Of a DNA stretch of 63,684 nucleotides, positions 33,450-42,014 are shown in pieces; position 1 is the first letter of the stretch, and the number at the start of each line of letters is the position of its first letter. The translations under genes were made by a program, and so were the position numbers. Source of the DNA: Bacteroidia bacterium (GTDB taxonomy: Bacteria > Bacteroidota > Bacteroidia > Bacteroidales > Prolixibacteraceae). Under the pieces are notes generated by a model. It was not told the DNA's origin and did not search any database. It was given only the letters and a program-made list of their open reading frames with translations. The DNA is taken from assembly GCA_026391315.1 (NCBI GenBank), contig JAPLDT010000011.1, positions 1-63,684 of the forward strand, in the 5' to 3' direction.

Positions 33450-35789
33450 TTAGTATATAGTTGTTGACATTGATGGTGGTGCAGCTGCCTGTTCACTTCC
33501 CCAATTTTTATTCGGTTGAGCTCCCATCTGGAAGATTAAAGTTCCTCCGTTTTTAATTTCAGCATGGTCGAACCACGCCTTGTTCAGCGGTTTGCCATTT
33601 AAAGTAGCAGATTGGATGTATTTGTTTTCTTTGGAGTTATTCCTGGTCTCAATAACGAATTCATTTGCCTTATTGAAAGATTTATCCAAGTGAAGGATTA
33701 CTTTGCTGAATTCCGGACTTCCAATTGCATAGACATTCTGTCCGGGTGCAACAGGATAAAAGCCCATCGAGCTTAAAACGTACCAAGCCGACATTTGACC
33801 CATATCCTCATTGCCACATAACCCCGCAGGTCCGGAGCTGTACAAACTGTCAACTACGGTCCTGACGATATTTTGTGTTTTCCACGGAGCGCCTGCGTAA
33901 TTAAACAGATAGGCTGTATGATGACCTGGTTCATTACCATGAGCATATTGCCCGATCAGTCCGGTAATATCTGAAACACTGCTTTTAACTTCAGAACTGA
34001 TCGTAAACAGAGAGTCCAGTCTCTCGATAAACCGTTTACGTCCACCTTCCAGATTTATCAGGCCCTTCACATCATGAGGAACAAACCAGGTGTATTGCCA
34101 TGCATTCGCTTCGGTATAATGACGGTCCTTTCCATGTCCGACAAAAGTAGGGTCAAAAGGCGAAAGCCACGATCCATCTTTGCTTTTTGGCCGGGCAAAT
34201 CCGGTAGATATGTCTATTATATTTTTGTAGTTAGCGGCTCTTTTCATAAACATTTCGTAGTCGGATGTTTTACCAAGAGCTTTTGCCAACAGTGCATCAC
34301 ACCAGTCGTTGTAAGCATACTCCAACGTTTTGGAGACTGATTCTTTAACCTCTTCATAAGGGACATAACCTAACTTCTTATAGGATTCCAAACCTGTGCG
34401 TCCTTCAGATCGACAGTCAGCAGGTGGAGCTTCCATCGCATTTTTTCTGGCCGCTTCGTAGGCTTTCGCCAGATCAAAATTCCGGATTCCTTTCTGCCAG
34501 GCGTCCAGAATGGCAGCTACCGGATGATCGCCGATCATATCATTGGTATAACTGTTTCCAAACTGCTGGGGTGTTGGCATCCAGCCACCCTGTTCGTACT
34601 GCGCAATCCAGGTATTTATGGCATCATTGTTTCTTTCAGGTTCTATCAAAGTCAGCAGGGGCATTTCAGCCCTGAAGGTATCCCAAAGCGAAAAATCACT
34701 GCGATAGGTATAACCCTTTGCCGTGTGTACCTTATCGTCAAGACCCATGTATTTTCCATCAAAGTCACCGAAAGTAGCCGGAAACAACAGGGAATGGTAG
34801 AGCGCTGTATAGAAAGTAATTAGCTTATCTTTTTGATAGGTTTCACCGTTGCTATTGTTCATCTGGACGTCAATCTTACTCAAAGCTGTGTTCCATTTTG
34901 TCCTGGCATTTTCCCTAATCCGGGCGAAATCCCAGTCCGGTATTTCTTTGTCCAGGTTCAGGCGTGCCTGGGCAATACTGGTATAGGAGATTCCAACTTT
35001 TACTTCAATGTTTTCGTTTTCTGAAGTGACGTAATCGACATAAGCCCCAATCTGTGGTCCGGAATCTTCCTTTGATCCTGATTTGATATTTTTCCCATTC
35101 CAGGTTCCGGATGAATGAAATGGCTTGTTGAATTTAGCGCAGAAGTAGACATTCTGATTATCGATAAACCCATTTGACAAGCGGTGTCCCTCAATTTCGG
35201 TGTCATTCACAATTTTGATCTGAGCATCTGTGCATTTATCGCCAATGCCGTGCTGCATGTCTATCAGAATATGCGATGCGTCCGATTTCGGGAAGGTATA
35301 TCGGTGGTATCCGGCCCGTTCCGAAACCGTCAATTCGACTTTAATTGCGTAATCTTTGAGGGTAACGGCATAATATCCAGGTGATGCCTGCTCTTCCTGA
35401 TGCGAATACCTTGACCTGTATCCTTCTCCGGGTTTGTCTTTTGCACCCGGCAGAATTTTCAATGATCCGGTAGTGGGCATTACCATGATATCGCCCCAGT
35501 CGCCGGCGCCCATTCCACTCCGGTGCAGATGACTGAATCCCATAATGGAATTGTCGCTGTAATGGTATCCCGAACACCAGTCCCAGCCGCTGATATCTGT
35601 GTCGGGACCCAGTTGAACCATTCCACCTGGAAGCGCAGCTCCTGGAAAGGTGTGCCCATGGTAATCCGTTCCAATGAATGGATTCACCAGATCAACATGG
35701 TTTTTTTGGGCAAATGATGTGTTGATCAGGCCGATTAAGGCAAGTACCATGATCAATCTTAATGGTATGTATTTGAGTTTATTACGCAT
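33450..35789 (-). CDS. GH92 alpha-mannosidase
   Basis: A 779-residue secreted enzyme (signal peptide to about residue 27). GH92 hallmarks are clear: VNPFIGTDYHGHTFPGAALP at the N-terminus, SGYHYSDNSIMGFSHLHRSG, the (alpha/alpha)6 region with NEPGHHTAYLFNYAG and the conserved GNEDMGQMSAWYVLSSMGFY, and the end of the beta-domain. GH92 enzymes are calcium-dependent inverting exo-alpha-mannosidases acting on N-glycan or yeast mannan side chains. Length is normal. It sits amid four TIM-barrel paralogues, giving the strongest hint that this run handles mannose-containing glycans. Confidence 0.95.
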   Translation of the reverse strand: MRNKLKYIPLRLIMVLALIGLINTSFAQKNHVDLVNPFIGTDYHGHTFPGAALPGGMVQLGPDTDISGWDWCSGYHYSDNSIMGFSHLHRSGMGAGDWGDIMVMPTTGSLKILPGAKDKPGEGYRSRYSHQEEQASPGYYAVTLKDYAIKVELTVSERAGYHRYTFPKSDASHILIDMQHGIGDKCTDAQIKIVNDTEIEGHRLSNGFIDNQNVYFCAKFNKPFHSSGTWNGKNIKSGSKEDSGPQIGAYVDYVTSENENIEVKVGISYTSIAQARLNLDKEIPDWDFARIRENARTKWNTALSKIDVQMNNSNGETYQKDKLITFYTALYHSLLFPATFGDFDGKYMGLDDKVHTAKGYTYRSDFSLWDTFRAEMPLLTLIEPERNNDAINTWIAQYEQGGWMPTPQQFGNSYTNDMIGDHPVAAILDAWQKGIRNFDLAKAYEAARKNAMEAPPADCRSEGRTGLESYKKLGYVPYEEVKESVSKTLEYAYNDWCDALLAKALGKTSDYEMFMKRAANYKNIIDISTGFARPKSKDGSWLSPFDPTFVGHGKDRHYTEANAWQYTWFVPHDVKGLINLEGGRKRFIERLDSLFTISSEVKSSVSDITGLIGQYAHGNEPGHHTAYLFNYAGAPWKTQNIVRTVVDSLYSSGPAGLCGNEDMGQMSAWYVLSSMGFYPVAPGQNVYAIGSPEFSKVILHLDKSFNKANEFVIETRNNSKENKYIQSATLNGKPLNKAWFDHAEIKNGGTLIFQMGAQPNKNWGSEQAAAPPSMSTTIY

Positions 35790-35811
35790 CTTTTTATACT
35801 TATTTCTGTCT

Positions 35812-36519
35812 TTATTTTATTCCACCAAAAGCGCCAAAACACATATTTTTATGTAGAATTTCAACGCTCGTAAAGCCAACTTTTTTCATAAGTTCCAATT
35901 GATAATTTATTGACCTTGGTGAGTCTTCTTTTGCAACATAGTCTAACACTTTTGTGCGATAATCCTTTCCGCCCAATTCTTCCAAATAGTCGCCATATCT
36001 TTCCCAGGTATAATCGTTTAGTCGTTCATTATCCTGCGTTATCAAATCTGAAATCATTAAACATCCACCTGGTTTAAGTAGTTTGAAAAGTTTACCAAAG
36101 GTCGTTTCCCAATCTTGGTCATCTCTTAAATGGTGCAAGACTGCTCCTGCTAAAATAATGTCAAAATGATTTTCCTTCAGCCTAACTTCTCTAATGTCTC
36201 CCTGTAAAATCTCTACATTTTTACTTGTTTGTTGTGATACCCTTTCATATGCTTTCTCCAACATAGGCTTACTCAAATCTACCAAAGTACAATTTAGGTT
36301 TGGAACTTTTGTAAGCATCATTAATGAGTAGTTTCCGCCACCGCACCCTATGTCCAATAAGTTTTCAGCGTTTGGGACAATTCTTTTGGAAGCTTCAGTA
36401 ATAAGTTCCAATGAAATTTTGGCGTCAATAGTTGAAAGTTGACCTGTCTCAAGGTTTGAAAATCGTTCTACGTCATTGTCAAACCTTTCTTTAATTTCTT
36501 CTACTGTCGATTTATTCAT
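35812..36519 (-). CDS. Class I SAM-dependent methyltransferase
   Basis: A 235-residue cytoplasmic methyltransferase: SAM motif I LLDIGCGGGNYS (about 57-68), an acidic loop VDLSKPML, QGDIRE, and motif IV region FDIILAGAVLHHL, then LLKPGGCLMISDL. Substrate cannot be told; a small molecule or tRNA (CmoA-like) are options. It interrupts a run of secreted glycosidase genes with no functional link, and its coding DNA looks more AT-rich than its neighbours, so it may be a later insertion. Spacing to GH92 (22 bp) means it is still co-transcribed. Confidence 0.85.
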   Translation of the reverse strand: MNKSTVEEIKERFDNDVERFSNLETGQLSTIDAKISLELITEASKRIVPNAENLLDIGCGGGNYSLMMLTKVPNLNCTLVDLSKPMLEKAYERVSQQTSKNVEILQGDIREVRLKENHFDIILAGAVLHHLRDDQDWETTFGKLFKLLKPGGCLMISDLITQDNERLNDYTWERYGDYLEELGGKDYRTKVLDYVAKEDSPRSINYQLELMKKVGFTSVEILHKNMCFGAFGGIK

Positions 36520-36549
36520 TTTCTACTTTATTTTATTGGAATTCGGTTG

Positions 36550-37782
36550 TTAATGTGTGTTTGCTATGTTGGAAGGAAACATATAAATAGCGGCATCACC
36601 CGGATCCAGTTCGATTGAACTTTCGTAAGCGCTGGCTGGTACAATTGTTCCGTCTTTCAATACTTTTTTTAACGTTTCGTCGCCGGCAACAATCAGGTTC
36701 ATTGGATTCAGAAAATCCTTGTTGACTACCACGACAAAGGTGTTCGCTCCATTTTCCAACACAGATACCAAAGCCGGCGCACCATTGGTTTCCAATACAC
36801 GAATTGCTTTCGGAAGGTTGATCAAACGACTGGTACCTTTTGGAATCATCGCTTTTCCAGTATGTTTTACGCTGATCACTTTTGCACCCAGGAAAACTGC
36901 TGAGAGTACTTGAATTTCAGCGCCCATTTGCTTTATCCGATCAAATACGACGGTTCTTTTGCCCCGGGCGTTGATTGGTCCACCCCGATCATCCTCTGAT
37001 GCGGCCGTATTTGCAGGAGTTCTGTCCCAATACTCATAATAGCAGATTCCTTGCGCTCCATAGGCTAAATTGCTGTATATCTGAACTCTTAAAGCGGCCA
37101 AAGATTGAGGATTCAGGTGCTCTTCGTCATAATTCGAGGTCAGGGCAAATGCCCAAAATGGCAAACCCGCTTTTTTGGACTCTGCTGAAATCAACTCCAG
37201 ATTTTCGTACCAGGTTTTTGACAACCGGTTATACATGACCGGATAATAGTCGAACGAGACAATCTGAACAGGCATTTGCTTTAGGAACTCATGCACATAC
37301 TCCACATAACTTTCAGTACCCAAAACTGAAGGGCTAGCAAAGTTTGGCCAGATATTTACATACCTCAAATTCTTGTTGTCGACGGTTTGAATCCTTTTGC
37401 ACCAACTGGCCAGTTTAGGAAAAAGGTTCATGCCCGGTTCGTCATAAATGTAGTAACCACCCATCCCCGGATGATCCTTAAACAATTTAGCAGTCTTCTC
37501 CGGTTCGCTTTTCAATTCGGGACAGGAAACAAGTAGTTTAATACCTGCTTTTGCCGCCAGGTCCAAGCCATTTTTCATGGCGTTAACATCAGGAAAATTA
37601 TCTATAGCAAGGTTTATACCTGCCTCTTTCAGCTCATTGAAACGGGCAAGATTGACTTGGTCCATGGGGATGAAAGCGTAGGCTAGAACCGGCATCACCC
37701 CCTTGTCAATTAACTTTCCCTGAGAAAAAAGTGATACGGAGAAAAGAAATGAAAATACGATCGTTGAAAAGGTCTTCTTCAT
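36550..37782 (-). CDS. Secreted TIM-barrel glycosidase-like protein, paralogue 3
   Basis: A 410-residue protein with a signal peptide (KTFSTIVFSFLFSVSLFSQ). Shared motifs: MPVLAYAFIPMDQ, LLVSCPEL, YYIYDEPG with its Glu, IVSFDYYPV, LPFWAFALTSNYDEEHL and LAYGAQGICYYEYW. It is closest to paralogue 4, 3 bp downstream, with which it shares VLENGANTFVVVVNK and DETLKKVLKDGTIVPA. This pair therefore looks like the most recent duplication. Paralogue 3 has an intact reading frame, unlike 4. Confidence 0.65.
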   Translation of the reverse strand: MKKTFSTIVFSFLFSVSLFSQGKLIDKGVMPVLAYAFIPMDQVNLARFNELKEAGINLAIDNFPDVNAMKNGLDLAAKAGIKLLVSCPELKSEPEKTAKLFKDHPGMGGYYIYDEPGMNLFPKLASWCKRIQTVDNKNLRYVNIWPNFASPSVLGTESYVEYVHEFLKQMPVQIVSFDYYPVMYNRLSKTWYENLELISAESKKAGLPFWAFALTSNYDEEHLNPQSLAALRVQIYSNLAYGAQGICYYEYWDRTPANTAASEDDRGGPINARGKRTVVFDRIKQMGAEIQVLSAVFLGAKVISVKHTGKAMIPKGTSRLINLPKAIRVLETNGAPALVSVLENGANTFVVVVNKDFLNPMNLIVAGDETLKKVLKDGTIVPASAYESSIELDPGDAAIYMFPSNIANTH

Positions 37783-37785
37783 GAT

Positions 37786-38980
37786 TTACTTTTTGGAAGT
37801 GGGGAACATAAATATGGAGGCGTCACCTGCATCAAGTTCCATGGTGGTTTCATAAGCGCCGGCCGGAACAATTGTACCATCTTTCAATACCTTTTTTAGT
37901 GTTTCGTCACCCGCAACAGTAAGATTGATTGAGGCAAGGTGGTTCTTGTTGACTACCACGACAAAGGTATTTGCTCCATTTTCAAGTACCGAAACCAAAG
38001 CCGGCGCCCCGTTGGTTTCGATCACGCTGATGGCTTTTGGCAGATGAATCAGGCGACTGGTTCCCTGTTACGCTGACAACCTTTGCACCCATGAAAACGC
38101 CGGAAAGGTCTTTGATTTCCTGGCTCATCTGTTTCACACGGTCGTAAACAATACTTCTCTTGCCTGCAGAGCTGATCGGGGCCCCCCTTTGATCCTCTCC
38201 CGATGGCCCGGATGAGGTTGCCGACCAGTAGGTGAAATATTGTATACCCTGCGCTCCGTAAGCCAGGTCACTATATACCTGAAGCCGCATGGCAGCAAGC
38301 GATTGAGGAGTGAGGTGATCTTCATCATAATTGGTCGTCAAAGCAAAGGCCCAAAATGGTTTATTTGACTTTGCAGCCTCTTCTGAAATCTGCTCCAGAT
38401 TCTGGTACCAGGTCTTTGAAAGCCGTTCTTTTAATACCGGGTAGTAGTCGAACGACATAAATTGTATCGGTAATTGTTTGTTGTATTGCTGGATATACTC
38501 CAGATAGCTTTTGGTTCCCAACTGGATAGAATCGGCGTGATTTGGGAATAGGTTTACATAGCAAAAATGCTTTTTATCAACAGATTGAATTTTTTGTGCC
38601 CAGGCAGCCAGTTCCGGATAGAGTCGAATATTTGGTTCGTCTATCAGATGGTAACCGGCCACAGCCGGATGGTTCATAAAACGTCTGACAATTTTCTCTG
38701 GCTCAGTTTTCAGCTCAGGACAATAAACTACGATTTTGATTCCCACTTTCGCCGCAGCATCCAAAGCTTTTTGCAGATCATCTGCATTTGGGAAAAAACT
38801 GAGAGAATAGGTTATCCCTGCATCTTTCAGCTCCTGGTAACGGGCAACAGAAGTTTCGTCTGCTGGAATACTGTACCAGGCCAGGATGGGTAACTCTCCA
38901 TTCGATTTCAGCTTTTCCTGAGAATTCGCATATCCCGAAAAAAGGAATAATGCAAGAAGAAGTATATAATATTTTTTCAT
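37786..38980 (-). pseudogene. TIM-barrel glycosidase-like paralogue 4, frameshifted
   Basis: Two overlapping frames (37786-38025 and 37982-38980) together match one 400-residue paralogue. The N-terminal frame has the signal peptide, LPILAWYSIPADE, YHLIDEPN and LAYGAQGIQYF and is in register up to GAKVVSV, then runs into unrelated residues. The correct sequence resumes in another frame at GTSRLIHLPKAISVIETNG. Against paralogue 3, about 26 nt are missing near 38064-38069, enough to shift the frame. The barrel with its DEP motif is intact, only the last 80 or so residues are changed, so a shortened protein might still be made. Confidence 0.8.
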
Positions 38981-39018
38981 GTGTTAATAGCAATAGTTTA
39001 AAATTCAATGTTGTACAG

Positions 39019-40407
39019 TTAATTAAACGAAATAGGTTTAAGATTGTAAATTGTTATTGCATTTTCCCGAAGGATTTTTTTTGCCACATCCAATGCCTCC
39101 GATTCGGTCAGATAAGCCTCTTTGACCATCTGAATCAAGGTCGAAGCTACGGTTTCCCTTGCCAATACCGATGCTCCATAGGCTCCTTCTACCGTCTGGC
39201 TATCTCCGCCATAAGCCATGATTTTATTGTTGGGTACGGTTTCGATAAACTCCTGCAGGTACCGACTGGTATAAGCTGGCGAAATCAGCGCCGACCAGGC
39301 CATGTCAATGAATACATTCGGGAAATTTTTGGCAAGGGTGGCCATCTCGCCACCATAAGGATAACCGGCATGAAGCAGACAAAATTTCACTCCCGGAAAT
39401 TTGAAGAACGCCTTGGCCAGTCCGGTGGGATTGGCGTTTGTTATTTCGTTGCCGCTTCCGGTTTGAAGTCCTGTATGAATCTGGACCGGGACCTTGTACT
39501 TTTCGCAGAGGCCCAGAAGTTTGAAGAAGATGAAATCCTGCAAAGGTTTGGCCTCTTCAAAGGGGTAAATGTGATCGGGATTTGATTTCATCTTCTCAAA
39601 AACAGTGGTGGCGTTTTCTCGGGAAACCTCGTCGAATTTCAGGGTACGGTAGTAGGCAACTCCAAATTTTGCTCCCTGGATACCGAGCTTTATATCCTGT
39701 TCAAAAATGCTGTCGACCAGTGATTCGTATGCCTTCAGAGAAGTGATCTTCTTCCCGCTGGCACCAAATCGGCTGTTCATCTTGTTGTATCCGAAAAAAC
39801 TTACATACCTGTCGTACACAAAGAATCGCCTGAAGTTGCAATTCCCTTCGTTCACCACATCCCTTGGATTGGAGGTGTTGTACTCCATAATCAGGCAGGC
39901 ATCAATTTTGGATTTCTGTTTCAGGATGGTTTCATAATAGCCTTTTTTATGGGAATCCTTGATACGTTTAGAGAGCTCAACGTAGGTCTGATCGTTCAGA
40001 TCATCCATCCCAAAGAGATCTTTGGCTGCAATCAGCACGGATCGGCCGTATGCGGTGGTCCGCATGTTTGCCCAACCATCTTTGGCAGCCAACCATTTTT
40101 CTTCTATACTTTTATCCTTGCCTTTCAGTATATTGTATATTTTGTCTGAAGGAGATCCGGATGAAATAAGATCCGACTGCTGGTAATTGGTAAACAGCGT
40201 GCTAAAGTCTGCCGGACCGGCAAGAGCCTCAGTTTCACTCATCAGATGTTCGTGCGTATCAATCAGTCTGATAGCATTCACGGCGTTTTGAATTCTCTTT
40301 TCGAAACCGGGTTTAGGCAATGCGCTGATAGATGATTGCGCATTTAAACCCAGTGCAAGGAATAAAATCAGGACCGAGATAATAGTCGTTCGTGTTAATT
40401 GATTCAT
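39019..40407 (-). CDS. Secreted amidohydrolase-superfamily protein
   Basis: A 462-residue protein with a signal peptide (TTIISVLILFLALGLNAQ). Metal-site motifs of the amidohydrolase-2 type are complete: HxH in DTHEHL (His52, His54), VQIHTG, LLHAGYPYGGEM and a late Asp in MAYGGDSQ. The family includes decarboxylases, lactonases and uronate-isomerase-like enzymes, mostly cytoplasmic, so export is notable. Its place in a glycan run suggests a sugar lactone or deacylation step (inference). The start ATG lies in the 3' arm of hairpin element copy D, as in the blaI gene. Confidence 0.82.
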   Translation of the reverse strand: MNQLTRTTIISVLILFLALGLNAQSSISALPKPGFEKRIQNAVNAIRLIDTHEHLMSETEALAGPADFSTLFTNYQQSDLISSGSPSDKIYNILKGKDKSIEEKWLAAKDGWANMRTTAYGRSVLIAAKDLFGMDDLNDQTYVELSKRIKDSHKKGYYETILKQKSKIDACLIMEYNTSNPRDVVNEGNCNFRRFFVYDRYVSFFGYNKMNSRFGASGKKITSLKAYESLVDSIFEQDIKLGIQGAKFGVAYYRTLKFDEVSRENATTVFEKMKSNPDHIYPFEEAKPLQDFIFFKLLGLCEKYKVPVQIHTGLQTGSGNEITNANPTGLAKAFFKFPGVKFCLLHAGYPYGGEMATLAKNFPNVFIDMAWSALISPAYTSRYLQEFIETVPNNKIMAYGGDSQTVEGAYGASVLARETVASTLIQMVKEAYLTESEALDVAKKILRENAITIYNLKPISFN

Positions 40408-40439
40408 GCGTATATATTTTTTTTAAAGGTCGCATGGAA
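40403..40439 (-). repeat. Hairpin element copy D, contains the amidohydrolase start codon
   Basis: On the minus strand TTCCATGCG ... CGCATGAA with a 20-nt A-rich loop; inner arms CATGCG / CGCATG pair perfectly. Aligned to copy A it shares TTCCATG, TTAAAAAA, TATATAC and CATGAA, and the stem bases that differ from copy A do so on both sides. A second inverted repeat, ATGGAATACCCA (40434-40445) with TGGGTATTTCAT (40481-40492), lies directly upstream. Confidence 0.65.
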
Positions 40440-40527
40440 TACCCAAAGATTCATTTTCGGTTGGAATGAAAATTTTCTCATGGGTATTTCATCAGGATAA
40501 TTTAATAGTTGAAAATGGATGAAAAGT

Positions 40528-40620
40528 AAAAGGTTCACGCAAAGAACGCATAGAAGAAGCTTGTTATTCAGTACTTTACGATCTCTGCGTCTTTCTTTGC
40601 GTCCTTTGCGTGAACCTTTT
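40528..40620. repeat. Long periodic inverted repeat
   Basis: The arm AAAAGGTTCACGCAAAG (from 40528) is perfectly complementary to the arm ending at 40620, and pairing continues imperfectly inward. The right arm holds units of CTTTGCGTC every 11-12 nt. It lies between the transporter stop and the amidohydrolase start, on a minus-strand run, and could end or attenuate transcription. Confidence 0.7.
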
Positions 40621-40636
40621 CATTGTAATTTACAAA

Positions 40637-41788
40637 TCAGCTCTTCCGGACGAAAAATGAGACCCAAAGGATATAAAGCATGCAGCATCCGATAACGGCC
40701 AAACTGACCAGAGGTCCGAAGGCTGTGCTTACATAGCCCATTACCAGCGGGATAAAGGCGCCACCCGAAACAGCCATGATCAGCAATCCGGAAATTTCGT
40801 TGGAACGAGTTGGCATTTGGGCCAGCGCAAGTGAAAAGATAATGGGAAACATGTTTCCGATGCCAAGTCCGATGACAACGATCGAAACATAGGCGAACAT
40901 GTTTACCGGGGCCAAAAAGACTCCGAGAATACCTGCAAGCGCTACCAGTGTGGTAAGCAACAGAAAAACCTGTGGTTTTATCCAATTCAGGATGATTGCA
41001 CCCAGAAAGCGTGAGACTGTTTCTCCGAAAAAGAACATGCTGATTCCCAGTGCAGCTGCTTCCATGGTCAATCCATATTTGGCAATCAAAATGTTGGCAA
41101 TGTTGGTGTTGATGGCCACTTCCGTTCCTACAATCAGAAAGATGGAGAGCGCCATAAATGCCACAAACCTATTTTTAAGCAGTCCGAAGCAAGAGGCAAA
41201 GGAGGCCGGTTTGCGGTCAGGTTTCGACTCCACAATTGGGGTCATGGAGAGCCACAGGGCTGCAAGAAGGGAGGTGATGCCATAAACGGCGAATACCAAT
41301 CTCCAGTCGCCCATATATTTGGCCATGAAGGTGGCAATAATAGGACCGGAAAAAGAGATGATGGCCTTCACAAATTGGGAAGTACTCAAATAGCTGGCAA
41401 GTTTTTTTTCGGGTGAAACATCCTGCAGCAGTGGGTTTGCAGAAACCTGAATCACCGTATTACCGATTCCAAGGAGAATAAAAGAGGCCAACATCATTCC
41501 GAAAGAGTAGTGCACGAAGGGCAGTCCAAGTCCGAATGCCTGAATGACCATCCCGATGTTCAACATGTTGCGTTTGCCATATTTGTCCTGCAACACACCA
41601 ACCGGCACCGATAGCACGAAGAACCAAAGCAGCACCATCATTGGCAGAAACTGAGCCACGAAGTCGGTCAGTCCGAAGTCTTGTTTAACATACCCGGTCG
41701 CCACACCGATGATATCCACAAATCCCATCACCACGAAGGAGAGGAATACGGGAAGCAATTTTTGAAGTCCGATGTTTTTAGATGTCAT
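40637..41788 (-). CDS. FucP-like sugar transporter (major facilitator superfamily)
   Basis: A 383-residue inner-membrane protein with about 11-12 hydrophobic helices. FGLTDFVAQFLPMMVLLWFF, GVLQDKYGKRNML and GIGNTVIQVSANPLLQDVSPEKK are typical of the FucP/glucose-galactose/hexose proton symporter branch. It is a little shorter than usual FucP (about 430 residues), mainly at the N-terminus. It probably imports the monosaccharide released by the glycosidases of this run. A 9-bp tandem repeat starts 18 bp upstream of the start codon. Confidence 0.85.
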   Translation of the reverse strand: MTSKNIGLQKLLPVFLSFVVMGFVDIIGVATGYVKQDFGLTDFVAQFLPMMVLLWFFVLSVPVGVLQDKYGKRNMLNIGMVIQAFGLGLPFVHYSFGMMLASFILLGIGNTVIQVSANPLLQDVSPEKKLASYLSTSQFVKAIISFSGPIIATFMAKYMGDWRLVFAVYGITSLLAALWLSMTPIVESKPDRKPASFASCFGLLKNRFVAFMALSIFLIVGTEVAINTNIANILIAKYGLTMEAAALGISMFFFGETVSRFLGAIILNWIKPQVFLLLTTLVALAGILGVFLAPVNMFAYVSIVVIGLGIGNMFPIIFSLALAQMPTRSNEISGLLIMAVSGGAFIPLVMGYVSTAFGPLVSLAVIGCCMLYILWVSFFVRKS

Positions 41789-41806
41789 GGGGAATAGTTT
41801 ATTTAG

Positions 41807-41887
41807 TTTGAAATGTTTGAAATGTTTGAAATGTTTGAAATGTTTGAAATGTTTGAAATGTTTGAAATGTTTGAAATGTTTGAAATA
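41807..41887. repeat. 9-bp tandem repeat upstream of the transporter gene
   Basis: The unit TTTGAAATG is repeated eight times without change from 41807 to 41878, then once as TTTGAAATA. It lies in the 5' leader or promoter of the minus-strand transporter gene. Perfect short tandem repeats of this kind change copy number by slippage. Confidence 0.95.
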
Positions 41888-41911
41888 TTGACAGACACTG
41901 AGCCTGGACTC

Positions 41912-41930
41912 CCCTGAGCTTGTCGAAGGG
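41912..41930. repeat. Short dispersed repeat CCCTGAGCTTGTCGAAGGG
   Basis: A 19-nt semi-palindromic sequence; relatives with one or two changes are at 46638-46656 and 46685-46703. It is followed here by partial repeats of CGAAGGGT. I recognise the string as one seen dispersed between genes in many bacterial genomes; its role is unknown. Confidence 0.7.
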
Positions 41931-42014
41931 CGAAGGGTCGAAGGGTGATGAAAATGTCAGAAATTTAAGGGTGCCATAATCTGTAATTTTTAATCTGTAA
42001 TCTGTAATTTGTTT

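Noticed and set aside
37786-38980. Two separate genes at 37786-38025 and 37982-38980
   Set aside because: Together they match one paralogue; the split is explained by a 26-nt deletion.
38950-39585. 211-residue plus-strand open frame
   Set aside because: Antisense to the amidohydrolase gene, without a family match.
41807-41887. CRISPR array
   Set aside because: Units are 9 bp without spacers; this is a simple tandem repeat.
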